10,321 nt of DNA from DASTDH01 sp041167675 (GTDB taxonomy: Bacteria > Verrucomicrobiota > Verrucomicrobiia > Chthoniobacterales > JAFAMB01): the NCBI GenBank assembly GCA_041167675.1, contig JBEEIB010000250.1:1-10321 (forward strand), given 5' to 3'. Numbering within the stretch: position 1 is the stretch's first letter; every line of letters starts with the position of its first letter. Shown one piece after another: positions 1-6,505 of the stretch. Under the pieces are notes generated by a model. That model made no database searches. It was not told the origin of the DNA and saw only the letters and a program-made list of their open reading frames with translations. A program made the position numbers and the translations under genes.

Positions 1-353
1 ACCTTTTAAAAGAGACAGCTTTGGTAAGCGGCGCGCGCCCGGCTTCGCCCTTGGGCCAACACTCGCTGGTAGATTGGGTGCGCTCGCTTGCCTCGACCAT
101 GCTCGTATAAAGCATAATGTGAGCCGCGCCAAGCAGAGCCGGACACGGATAGCAGGTTGGACGGTCGAAGCTAACAGCTGACCGCATACCCGAGGCAAGA
201 CGTCACCAAAGACAAACTGCAGCACTTTCAATCCCAATTCGACGCGACTAAAGTCGCAACAAAATGCAAACCTAGCACCGAATCCTATCCGGTAGTTTGA
301 CAACTCCCATAGCAGGGCGATGCTCCGTCAAAAGGACGGTCGCGACATCCCCT
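1..353. other. Left-edge stretch without a supported gene
   Basis: I see no gene here that I can defend, and no tRNA or intrinsic terminator. Three frames run open from the left edge. On the plus strand one ends with TAA at 108-110 and one with TGA at 179-181. On the minus strand a frame with ATG at 185-187 stays open to the edge for about 62 codons. None has a recognisable motif, and they overlap one another, so at most one is real. A perfect hairpin, GCGACT-AA-AGTCGC, lies at 244-257. A 5-bp stem (CCGTC/GACGG) at 325-339 lies 15 bases beyond the stop of the last operon gene, but no T-run follows it on the minus strand. The stretch probably marks the end of the operon; whether the next gene converges or is co-directional cannot be told. 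Confidence 0.5.
244..257. repeat. Short perfect inverted repeat
   Basis: Arms GCGACT (244-249) and AGTCGC (252-257) pair perfectly around AA, or as a 5-bp stem with a TAAA loop. It lies about 100 bases downstream of the last minus-strand gene. No T-run follows on either strand, so it does not fit a standard intrinsic terminator. It may be an operator-like palindrome or a transcript-end hairpin; a chance palindrome is also possible. Confidence 0.35.
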
Positions 354-965
354 CTAAAACAAAAGTAGCCGCGCGACCAGCACACCGAGCCCAAGACCAA
401 CGCACACTTCGGTGACGGTATGTCGCCGAAGAGCGACTCTGGACCAGCCGACAGCGATAGCGAAGAGCATGGCTAGGACCGCCAAACGCGCGCTAAGTAA
501 CCACAATGCGCTGGCGGTCATCATGGCGAAGCCGGCATGCATTGAAGGCTTGAGCCATCGATTCAGCAACCAGCCTCCGGATACCAGCAACATCGCGGCC
601 AGACAACCGCGTGCGTATACCATTGGTTGCTGCGTCAGCATCAGCACAAGCACAGTGATCAACAGACATCCCAATCCGACAACAAACAGTTGAGGACGAT
701 CTTTGCGTGACGAAACGTCCAGATCGCTCCACTCGCCGACTCGGACTTTGCGCAGGATATAAAGCGAGGCGGGCAACAAACAGAAAAGCAGTACTGTTGC
801 CAGGCCGACGACGGCCTCAATCGGGCCAAGAAACCGGCAACCGGCGAGCAACGCAATTACCGGCGAGAAAAGAAATGGGTGTCCGCAGATGGAAAGCGCC
901 GTAGCAAGCTGTTCCTTGCGGGACAGAAGAGCCGGGCGGTTAAGGAATCGAAAAATGCTAAGCAC
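354..965 (-). CDS. PAP2-like membrane phosphatase family protein
   Basis: A 203-residue polytopic membrane protein with about five or six hydrophobic helices. It resembles the PAP2 (type 2 phosphatidic acid phosphatase) superfamily, whose members remove phosphate from lipid phosphates or polyprenyl pyrophosphates at the membrane. The motif blocks are degenerate but in order: R-K-D-R-P at 87-91 (C1 region), P-S-M-H at 140-143 (canonical PSGH), and S-R at 175-176 with H182 and E186 (canonical SRx5HxxxD, with Glu for Asp). The C1 lysine spacing is not canonical, so activity is uncertain. The start is a GTG at 963-965, directly after the upstream TGA (TGAGTG), and no upstream alternative fits. 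It is the last gene of the run, and its link to the oxidase is positional only. Substrate unknown. Confidence 0.7.
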   Translation of the reverse strand: MLSIFRFLNRPALLSRKEQLATALSICGHPFLFSPVIALLAGCRFLGPIEAVVGLATVLLFCLLPASLYILRKVRVGEWSDLDVSSRKDRPQLFVVGLGCLLITVLVLMLTQQPMVYARGCLAAMLLVSGGWLLNRWLKPSMHAGFAMMTASALWLLSARLAVLAMLFAIAVGWSRVALRRHTVTEVCVGLGLGVLVARLLLF

Positions 966-1223
966 TCAGTCCGATATCGCAGCCGTCTCGCGGTGAGCGT
1001 CCGCCAGCTGTCTGCAGCTACGAACGATCATCCAAATGAATCCGCCGATTAAAGAGCCGACCATTACCAGCATGAATAGCACGCTGCCCGAAAATCCGGC
1101 GCTTATGCCATCGACTCCGCCATTTCCGTTCACGCTCGTCGGTTCCTTGCAACCCTCGCAGGCAAGAACAGAGGGCATCGCCGCGAGAAGCAAACCGAAC
1201 ACCGAGGAGAAAGCGCGTCGCAT
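966..1223 (-). CDS. Small CxxC membrane protein of the cox cluster, function unknown
   Basis: An 85-residue protein with an N-terminal signal-like segment (residues 1-21), then C22-E-G-C25, a Gly/Asn-rich linker (31-46), one strong transmembrane helix (about 47-69), and a short tail with C70. The segment V-L-A-C ending at C22 is a near-lipobox, so it may be a lipoprotein; ordinary signal peptidase cleavage after A21 is the alternative. Either way the Cys pair would be periplasmic. It is not CxxCH, so it is not a heme c protein. Small proteins with a CxxC and one helix do occur near oxidase genes in related phyla, from memory and not checked. The gene starts 15 bases after the cysteine-free SCO-like gene and abuts the PAP2-like gene. 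A role in copper or thiol chemistry of oxidase assembly is inference only. Confidence 0.7.
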   Translation of the reverse strand: MRRAFSSVFGLLLAAMPSVLACEGCKEPTSVNGNGGVDGISAGFSGSVLFMLVMVGSLIGGFIWMIVRSCRQLADAHRETAAISD

Positions 1224-1238
1224 GAGCTAAACCTTGCG

Positions 1239-1838
1239 CTACTTGGCGCTGCTGCGCAAGAGCGTTCCGATATCCTCAAGTACCCGTTGCACAGTCTCCG
1301 GTGATCGGCCGTCGTACGTCGCGCGAATTACGCCTTCAGAATCGACCAAAAAGAACCGAGACGCGAGGCTGCCATCCACTTGGGCAGAAACAATCGGCTT
1401 CCATCGATCGAGGAGATTGCCAGTCCGTTCCGGTATTCCGCCGACAAAGCGCCAATGAGAAGAGGCCAGGTAGTGTCGAGCAAGATCCGCTAGCTCAGGT
1501 TCGCTTGGGTTGGCCGCAGGCAGCACCATCGAAATAAGTCTCAGCTGCTCTCCTTTTCGAAAATTCTGATCCAGTTCGGCGAATCGGCTGTTCAGCAAAG
1601 CGCTCGCGCCAGAATCCGCCATGTCGATAAAACCGGCCACCCAAATCTTACCGTGCAGACTTTCCCTATTCAATGACATGCCATCTTGATCCTTGAGATC
1701 AAATTCCGGTGCTGAGCCGTAGCGGGGAAGTTCCGCACGATCTGTGCGGATAGAAGCATTCCAGGAGAAGTATCCCAGCACGATCAAAGCGGTAGCAGCG
1801 AGGGCCACGCTAACCGGGATGAAGGACCGTCGTTTCAC
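1239..1838 (-). CDS. SCO1/SenC-like protein lacking the copper ligands
   Basis: A 199-residue membrane-anchored thioredoxin-fold protein of the SCO1/SenC family; true members deliver copper to the CuA site of oxidase subunit II. It has an N-terminal anchor (about 8-25), then P44-E-F-D-L-K-D-Q-D-G, G63-K-I-W-V-A-G-F, and R161-F-F-L-V-D-S-E-G, all diagnostic of the family. However, the CxxxC copper motif is replaced: D75 and S79 stand where the two Cys belong. The copper His before the F-x-L-V-D strand is L158. The whole protein contains no cysteine, so copper binding of the known kind is not possible. The start is GTG at 1836-1838; an in-frame TAA at 1848-1850 rules out a longer form. It follows a 217-bp gap after coxC, so it may have its own expression signals. 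Confidence 0.85.
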   Translation of the reverse strand: MKRRSFIPVSVALAATALIVLGYFSWNASIRTDRAELPRYGSAPEFDLKDQDGMSLNRESLHGKIWVAGFIDMADSGASALLNSRFAELDQNFRKGEQLRLISMVLPAANPSEPELADLARHYLASSHWRFVGGIPERTGNLLDRWKPIVSAQVDGSLASRFFLVDSEGVIRATYDGRSPETVQRVLEDIGTLLRSSAK

Positions 1839-1888
1839 CGAGCGTGCTTATGCGGAATAGCGGGTAAAACGCCCGTCGGTTGGAGGTT

Positions 1889-1904
1889 GCGCCGATTGCG
1901 GCGC
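1889..1904. repeat. Inverted repeat, 6-bp stem with tetraloop
   Basis: GCGCCG at 1889-1894 pairs perfectly with CGGCGC at 1899-1904 around ATTG. It lies about 50 bases upstream of the GTG start of the SCO-like gene. In the minus-strand transcript it would form a stable hairpin in the leader of that gene. No T-run follows, so it is not an intrinsic terminator. Confidence 0.55.
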
Positions 1905-1980
1905 CCGGGAACGACCCACGAAATGCCAATGCCAACAGATTTCCTGCTCGATTCCTTGGTGCGGGTTGGATTGCTTCCGG

Positions 1981-2002
1981 GCGTCCGGCGGCTGCCGGAC
2001 GC
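1981..2002. repeat. Inverted repeat, perfect 9-bp GC-rich stem
   Basis: GCGTCCGGC at 1981-1989 pairs perfectly with GCCGGACGC at 1994-2002 around a 4-base loop. It lies about 54 bases downstream of the coxC stop and upstream of the SCO-like gene. The minus-strand transcript continues with CCGGAAGC and no U-tract, so a rho-independent terminator is unlikely. An RNA processing or stability element that separates expression of coxC from the downstream genes is a reasonable inference. A REP-like dispersed element is an alternative. Confidence 0.6.
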
Positions 2003-2055
2003 ACCCTCCGACCGATGCGAGGTGCAACATTCGTTCCACTATCCGAATACGCCGC

Positions 2056-2655
2056 TCACAAAATATACAAAATCGTGAACAAGAAAACCCAGACTACGTC
2101 AACAAAATGCCAATAGAGGCCGACGCATTCCAGGAAGCCGTGGCGCGCCGGCGTCACCTTTCCCATCAAAGCCCGGATAAGCGTAGAAACGAGAAGGAGT
2201 ACTCCGATAAAAACGTGCATCCCATGGAACCCGGTAAGCACGAAGAAACTCGATCCCATAATTCCCGCCGTATTGAACCAAAATCCTTCGGAAAACAAAT
2301 GGCGCCATTCGTCCGCTTGGTTGGCCAGAAAGAGCGACCCAAGCACAATCGTCAGCAGCAGGAGAGATTTTCCACCGCGCGTTTGCCGGATCAGCCGGGA
2401 TTCACTGAAATGCAAAGTCACGCTGCTACTGAGCAGCAAGCCGGTGGCAATCAAAGTCTTGATCAGAGTCGCCCCGCCCTTCAAACCTTCCGGTAGTTGC
2501 CATCCTGCTCCGGCGCCCGACCGCAGAATCATATATCCAGAAATCAGTCCGGCGAATAACATTGCCTCCGAAGCGAGGAACGTGAGCATACCGAAACGAA
2601 CTACGTTCGGACCGGCGTTGGGAAGCGCATCAACAGTTAAGGCAGGAGAACTCAT
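2056..2655 (-). CDS. coxC: Cytochrome c oxidase subunit III
   Basis: A 199-residue subunit III of the short five-helix type found in many bacterial aa3/caa3 oxidases, lacking the first two helices of the seven-helix form. It binds CoxA in the membrane, carries no metal, and stabilises the oxidase and its D-pathway proton uptake. Family marks: F26-L-A-S-E30-A-M-L-F-A with the conserved Glu, G142-F-H-G-M-H in the helix that packs on subunit I, and Y181-W-H-F-V-D-V-V-W-V-F-L-F near the C-terminus. The ATG at 2653-2655 overlaps the stop of the 39-residue gene as ATGA, so translation is probably coupled. No Shine-Dalgarno sequence is obvious. A 217-bp gap follows. No subunit IV gene comes after it. 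Confidence 0.95.
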   Translation of the reverse strand: MSSPALTVDALPNAGPNVVRFGMLTFLASEAMLFAGLISGYMILRSGAGAGWQLPEGLKGGATLIKTLIATGLLLSSSVTLHFSESRLIRQTRGGKSLLLLTIVLGSLFLANQADEWRHLFSEGFWFNTAGIMGSSFFVLTGFHGMHVFIGVLLLVSTLIRALMGKVTPARHGFLECVGLYWHFVDVVWVFLFTILYIL

Positions 2656-2771
2656 GGCAAGGCTTTATAGATCGACAATTTCCAAATTATCACGAGCAGC
2701 CAAAGTAGGATGGCGAAAGACGCGATAGCAACCAGTAATCGACGGTTCTTCTTTTGGAGCTCTTCATCCAT
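2652..2771 (-). CDS. 39-residue single-helix membrane protein, possible oxidase assembly factor
   Basis: A 39-residue protein with a charged N-terminus (M-D-E-E-L-Q-K-K-N-R-R) followed by one hydrophobic helix (about residues 12-31) and a short basic tail. Two junctions support it. Its ATG at 2769-2771 overlaps the ctaB stop as TGATG, and its TGA at 2652-2654 overlaps the coxC start as ATGA. The pattern of an acidic/polar start, N-R-R and one helix resembles the very small oxidase assembly proteins seen in proteobacterial cox clusters; this is resemblance from memory and not proof of homology. By topology and the positive-inside rule, the N-terminus should lie in the cytoplasm. A structural small subunit of the oxidase is an equally good guess. 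Confidence 0.75.
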   Translation of the reverse strand: MDEELQKKNRRLLVAIASFAILLWLLVIIWKLSIYKALP

Positions 2772-3688
2772 CAGGCACGCGCCAGTACCAACGCGCCGAG
2801 CGTCAACGGCAGGTAAATGATCGAGACCAGAAACAAACGGCGCGCGGTTTTCTCGGTTCCAGCTAACGCGAATGAAAACGCGGCGAGGAAAAAGCCGATA
2901 CCGCAGATTAGGGCGACCAAGGCATACCAAAAGGAGGTAAGTCGCAGGACAAACGGTAACAAACTGACCGACACCAAAGCCATGGTGTAAAAGAGCGCGA
3001 GTCGTCCGGTTTGCCGGCAATCGGGATCAGAGCCGCTTAGCATCACAAACCCGGCGTCTCGATAATCTTTGCGGTAAAGCCAGGCGATTGCCAGAAAATG
3101 CGGCATCTGCCAGAGAAACATGATGGCGAATAGAATCCACGCTTCGAAATCAACTTGCCCACGGGCGGCCGCCCATCCAATCATCGGAGGCAACGCACCG
3201 GGAATCGCACCGACGATCGTGTTCAGGGTAGTCACTCGTTTGAGCGGAGTATAAGCAAAAAGATAAGTACCGACCGTCAAGGCAGTGAGGAGACCAGCCA
3301 ACAGGTTCGTCGCCAAACTCAAATAGATTACTCCCACTACACAAGCCAGTAAGCCGATAATCAGCCCTTCATCACGTGACAAACGCTGAGCCGGGATTGG
3401 CCGGTTCCTAGTCCGCCGCATCCGCAGATCGTAGTCGGCTTCGAATACTTGATTCAGTGCGGCCGCACCGGCGGCTGCTAGAAATGTTCCGCACAGCGTA
3501 TGAAAAAGGTAGAGCAAGTCGATATCTCCTCGCCAACCGAAAAGAAATCCGACCAAGGTCGTCATCAAAACAAGTAACGTCAGGCGCACCTTGACCAGTT
3601 CCGTAAGGTCGGCCCATAGCCTTCGCGCCGGAGCTTTCTGTCCCTGTTCCGTTAGACGAACCGGTGTTTGTTCGGAAACCGAGTTCAT
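2771..3688 (-). CDS. ctaB: Protoheme IX farnesyltransferase (heme O synthase)
   Basis: A 305-residue polytopic enzyme of the UbiA prenyltransferase superfamily. It attaches a hydroxyethylfarnesyl group to heme B to make heme O, the first step toward heme A. The first Asp-rich motif is N79-Q-V-F-E83-A-D85-Y-D87, followed by R-T-R-N-R-P at 92-97. The second motif is Y205-R-K-D-Y-R-D-A-G, preceded by W193-Q-M-P-H. Length and about nine helices are normal for CtaB/CyoE. The ATG at 3686-3688 overlaps the ctaA stop (ATGA), and the gene's own stop overlaps the next start. It lies directly after ctaA, as expected for an operon that makes its own heme A for CoxA. Confidence 0.97.
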   Translation of the reverse strand: MNSVSEQTPVRLTEQGQKAPARRLWADLTELVKVRLTLLVLMTTLVGFLFGWRGDIDLLYLFHTLCGTFLAAAGAAALNQVFEADYDLRMRRTRNRPIPAQRLSRDEGLIIGLLACVVGVIYLSLATNLLAGLLTALTVGTYLFAYTPLKRVTTLNTIVGAIPGALPPMIGWAAARGQVDFEAWILFAIMFLWQMPHFLAIAWLYRKDYRDAGFVMLSGSDPDCRQTGRLALFYTMALVSVSLLPFVLRLTSFWYALVALICGIGFFLAAFSFALAGTEKTARRLFLVSIIYLPLTLGALVLARA

Positions 3689-4722
3689 ACTTTGCCTATC
3701 TCGATCGAGTAAACTCGGGAACCTCCCGCCGTCCGATTATCCTTGCAAGCTAGAATTCGGGAAAGAGACACGCTCAAGAGCACCCCAATCACCAACATGA
3801 GCGCACCTCCTAAGACGTGTGACGTAGCGATATCCGCTGCTTTGTTACTCAAAACGGTCCAGGCACCGAGGACTAACTGGACAAAGATCAAGAATATCCA
3901 AGCGGCCCCGGCCACTCGAATCGGATTCGGCAAAAGGGCCGAACGAATCAGCTTTACCGAGGTCCAAACTACCCCAATTCCGATGAGCAAGGCCCAAACC
4001 CGGTGAACGTACTGAAGCAAGATAAGGCCTCCTGATGTGAACGGTTGTCCAGCGGCGCCGCGTGCCTGATTGATTTTCGCAATTGCAGCTGGATCGAGCA
4101 GCGGCAACCAGCCTCCGTACGCGGTAGGAAAATCCGGTATCGATAGACCGGCATGAGAATGGCGCATAGCGGCTCCTAGAACGAGCTGTGCGAATATCAT
4201 GCCAGTAACCAGGACCGATAAGATGCGCAGTTGCCGGGTTTGGGAGCCTGACGGCCCGAGACGGCTCCAAAATGGCGAAGTAACCAGCGCAAGAGTTGCC
4301 ATCAAAGCGAGAAAACTTTGGGCCAGGCAACCGTGGAAAAGCCCGAGTAGCGCGTTGTGTTCAGTGACTCTTAAACCGCCGAGCACTCCTTGGACAACTA
4401 CGGCCAACACTGCGACGCTCGCCAACCATTTCACCCAGCGCCGGTCATCAATCAGCCAAGTCGCTATGCAGAGTCCAATGGTAAGTAATCCGACCAGGCT
4501 GGCGATCAAGCGATGGGTATGTTCGAAGAAGACCCCTCCTACCCAACGGGAGATCGGAAAGAGAAACATGTTATAGCCGAAACTGTTCGGCCAATCCGGT
4601 ACCGCCATACCGGCGTCATGGCTGGTCACCAGTCCGCCACTACCGATCAACCAAAGCACGCTTAGCGTCGAGATGATCGCAAACCAATGCAGAAGGCGCC
4701 TGGGAAAATCGTAAGCAGCCAT
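3685..4722 (-). CDS. ctaA: Heme A synthase (COX15/CtaA family)
   Basis: A 345-residue, eight-helix membrane enzyme that oxidises the C8 methyl of heme O to a formyl group, giving heme A. The two pseudo-repeat halves are visible. In the first half are G-G-L-V-T-S at 29-34, P42-D-W-P, E67-H68-T-H70-R and H130. The second half has H188-S-H-A-G-L-S-I-P-D-F-P, H240 in Q-Y-V-H-R-V-W and H302 in S-H-V-L-G-G. These His residues are the heme ligand positions of the family. The extracellular Cys pair of Bacillus-type CtaA is not seen, so it is nearer the cysteine-less COX15-like types. The start is 4 bases after the coxA stop, and the stop overlaps ctaB. The final 15-20 residues form a short soluble tail. 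Confidence 0.95.
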   Translation of the reverse strand: MAAYDFPRRLLHWFAIISTLSVLWLIGSGGLVTSHDAGMAVPDWPNSFGYNMFLFPISRWVGGVFFEHTHRLIASLVGLLTIGLCIATWLIDDRRWVKWLASVAVLAVVVQGVLGGLRVTEHNALLGLFHGCLAQSFLALMATLALVTSPFWSRLGPSGSQTRQLRILSVLVTGMIFAQLVLGAAMRHSHAGLSIPDFPTAYGGWLPLLDPAAIAKINQARGAAGQPFTSGGLILLQYVHRVWALLIGIGVVWTSVKLIRSALLPNPIRVAGAAWIFLIFVQLVLGAWTVLSNKAADIATSHVLGGALMLVIGVLLSVSLSRILACKDNRTAGGSRVYSIEIGKV

Positions 4723-4726
4723 TCGA

Positions 4727-6499
4727 TCAATGTACCGTCAGTTGGGCGGTATCGGGCGCGGGTTGATTTTGCGGAAGGAAATCCTGCTGCATGCCGGGAA
4801 CACTGTATTCGTACGGCCCGTGATAAACCGTAGGTGTCACTTCGAAATTGCCGTGTCCTGGCGGCGAAGGCACGGTCCACTCCAAGGTGGTAGAATTCCA
4901 AGGATTCTTGGGCGCCTTCGGTCCCTTGAACATACTGTAAAAGAAATTGACGAAAAAGGGGATCGTCGATAAGCCCAAACCGAACGCGCTCAGAGTGATG
5001 AAAATCTGCAACGGTTGTTGACTGCGCAAGTGGTCGTACACAGTCGGATCGGCGATGCGCCGCATCATCCCATTCAATCCCAGATTGTGCATCGGGAAGA
5101 ATGTCAGATTGAAAAACATAAACATGAGTACGAAATGCACTTTGCCCCAAAACTCGTTCATCATCCGGCCAAACATTTTGGGATACCAAAAGTAGATCCC
5201 CGCGAAAACCCCAAAGAGGCTTCCGCCGAAAAGCACGTAGTGAATGTGAGCAACAATAAAGTAGGTGTGATGAATAAAGAGATCCACCGGAGTCGAAGCC
5301 ATGTAGATGCCGCTCAAACCGCCGATGACGAACATTGAAACGAATGCCAGGGCAAAACACATTGGCGTTGTAAATCGTATCGACCCTCCCCACACCGTTC
5401 CCATCCAGTTGAAAGTCTTAATTGCGGAGGGAACGGCGATCACCATCGTCGAAAACGAGAACGTCGCGGAGAGCATGAGATTCATCCCGCTGACAAACAT
5501 ATGGTGGCCCCAGACGATGAACCCGAGTCCACCGATGGCCATCAGCGCGAAGACCATCGCCTTATACCCGAAAATCGGTTTACGAGAAAAGACCGCGATG
5601 ATTTCCGAAACCAAGCCCATTGAAGGCAGGATGAGGATGTAGACCTCAGGATGCCCGAAGAACCAGAAAAGGTGCTGCCAGAGCAATGGTTGACCGTAAT
5701 TATCGCCGGAGAAAAACGACGTTCCGAAATTCAAATCAAAGAACAACATGGCTGCCGCCGCAGAAAGGACTGGAACCGCGAGCAAGAGCAGAAAGGCGGT
5801 GACCAGAAGCGCCCAGACCGGCAATGGCAACCGGAACATTTTCATGCCCGGCGCTCGCATGTTTATCACGGTCGTTATGTAGTTGGTCGCCCCCGCGATC
5901 GAGGACAATCCATTGATGAATATGCCGACGCACCACAGGCTTTGGCCCGCCTGAGTACCGTTATAGGCAGCATGGGCAGAAAGGGGCGCGTAAGAGGTCC
6001 AGCCCGAGGCGGGCATCCCATTGGGCGCAAAAAAGCTCGCGAGGAGGACGATCCCCGAAGTGAAAAAGAGCCAAAACGATAACGCATTAAAAAACGGAAA
6101 CGCCATGTCGGGCGCACCGATCTCGAGCGGAATCAGAAAGTTTCCGAAAACACCGACCAAAAGGGGCATCACCACCAGGAAGACCATCACGGTGGCGTGC
6201 ATCGTGAATAGGGCATTGTACCCGCCGGGCGAGAAAGCTCCGGAATCGGTCACCAGCCATTTCGGCAACAATCCCCCGATCAACGGTACTGGTGCTCCAG
6301 GGAACGCCAATTGGTAGCGTACTCCCATCGCCAGCAGTCCTCCGACAATCAAGAAGAACAGCGTGGATAATAAATATTGGATGGCGATCGTCTTGTGATC
6401 CTCGGACCAAATATATTTGTTGAAAAAACTCAGCTCATGATGCCCATGGGTAGATGCACCATGCAGTTCTGAGCCAGGATGAGCGATTGTTTGTGCCAT
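4727..6499 (-). CDS. coxA: Cytochrome c oxidase subunit I, heme-copper oxidase type A1
   Basis: A 590-residue catalytic subunit with about 12 helices that reduces O2 to water at a heme a3-CuB centre and pumps protons. Ligands are complete: H101 (heme a), H283, H332 and H333 (CuB), H418 (heme a3) and H420 (heme a). H283-P-E-V-Y287 includes the Glu and cross-linking Tyr of type A1. The K-pathway lysine is K361 (P-S-A-I-K). For the D-pathway, D131 and N138 are present, but the usual P-R-x-N-N reads P-F-F-N-A. R480-R481 near the heme propionates is present as M-M-R-R. H411 stands where the Mg-site Asp of the H-D-T-Y motif is normal. The His-rich N-terminus and hydrophilic 65-residue C-terminal tail are soluble. 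It starts 6 bases after coxB. Confidence 0.98.
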   Translation of the reverse strand: MAQTIAHPGSELHGASTHGHHELSFFNKYIWSEDHKTIAIQYLLSTLFFLIVGGLLAMGVRYQLAFPGAPVPLIGGLLPKWLVTDSGAFSPGGYNALFTMHATVMVFLVVMPLLVGVFGNFLIPLEIGAPDMAFPFFNALSFWLFFTSGIVLLASFFAPNGMPASGWTSYAPLSAHAAYNGTQAGQSLWCVGIFINGLSSIAGATNYITTVINMRAPGMKMFRLPLPVWALLVTAFLLLLAVPVLSAAAAMLFFDLNFGTSFFSGDNYGQPLLWQHLFWFFGHPEVYILILPSMGLVSEIIAVFSRKPIFGYKAMVFALMAIGGLGFIVWGHHMFVSGMNLMLSATFSFSTMVIAVPSAIKTFNWMGTVWGGSIRFTTPMCFALAFVSMFVIGGLSGIYMASTPVDLFIHHTYFIVAHIHYVLFGGSLFGVFAGIYFWYPKMFGRMMNEFWGKVHFVLMFMFFNLTFFPMHNLGLNGMMRRIADPTVYDHLRSQQPLQIFITLSAFGLGLSTIPFFVNFFYSMFKGPKAPKNPWNSTTLEWTVPSPPGHGNFEVTPTVYHGPYEYSVPGMQQDFLPQNQPAPDTAQLTVH

Positions 6500-6505
6500 A
6501 ACGAA

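Larger units (their letters stand above)
1839..2055. other. 217-bp gap inside the operon, with two hairpins
   Basis: This is the only sizeable gap between genes in the run. It holds two GC-rich perfect hairpins, listed separately. A GTG-started frame of 63 codons (1848-2039, minus) is open and in frame with the SCO-like gene behind a TAA. It has many Pro, Gln and Arg residues and no signal or membrane segment, so I do not call it a gene, although a W-H-F-V stretch recalls the C-terminus of subunit III. No subunit IV-like helices are present. A tandem TTGGCA repeat occurs on the minus strand near 1930, without a convincing -10 box. Confidence 0.5.

Noticed and set aside
1..187. Minus-strand frame with ATG at 185-187, open to the left edge (about 62 codons)
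   Set aside because: Unrecognised composition, and two plus-strand frames are also open through the same bases. Without sequence to the left it cannot be told from chance.
325..339. 5-bp hairpin just beyond the last operon gene as an intrinsic terminator
   Set aside because: The stem is short and no T-run follows in the minus-strand direction.
1848..2039. GTG-started 63-codon minus-strand frame between coxC and the SCO-like gene
   Set aside because: No signal peptide, membrane segment or known motif, rich in Pro/Gln/Arg, and it spans both hairpins. The W-H-F-V stretch resembling the end of subunit III is too short to call a pseudogene.
5651..6082. Plus-strand 143-codon open frame opposite coxA, and similar long antisense frames elsewhere
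   Set aside because: They lie wholly opposite strongly supported conserved genes, are rich in Arg/Lys/Glu as expected for antisense shadows, and show no family motif.
4727..6499. The M-M-R-R motif of CoxA as an aberrant replacement of M-P-R-R
   Set aside because: The two propionate-binding Arg are kept, and M-R-R forms occur in other bacterial A1 oxidases as I recall, so it is a lineage variant and not a defect.
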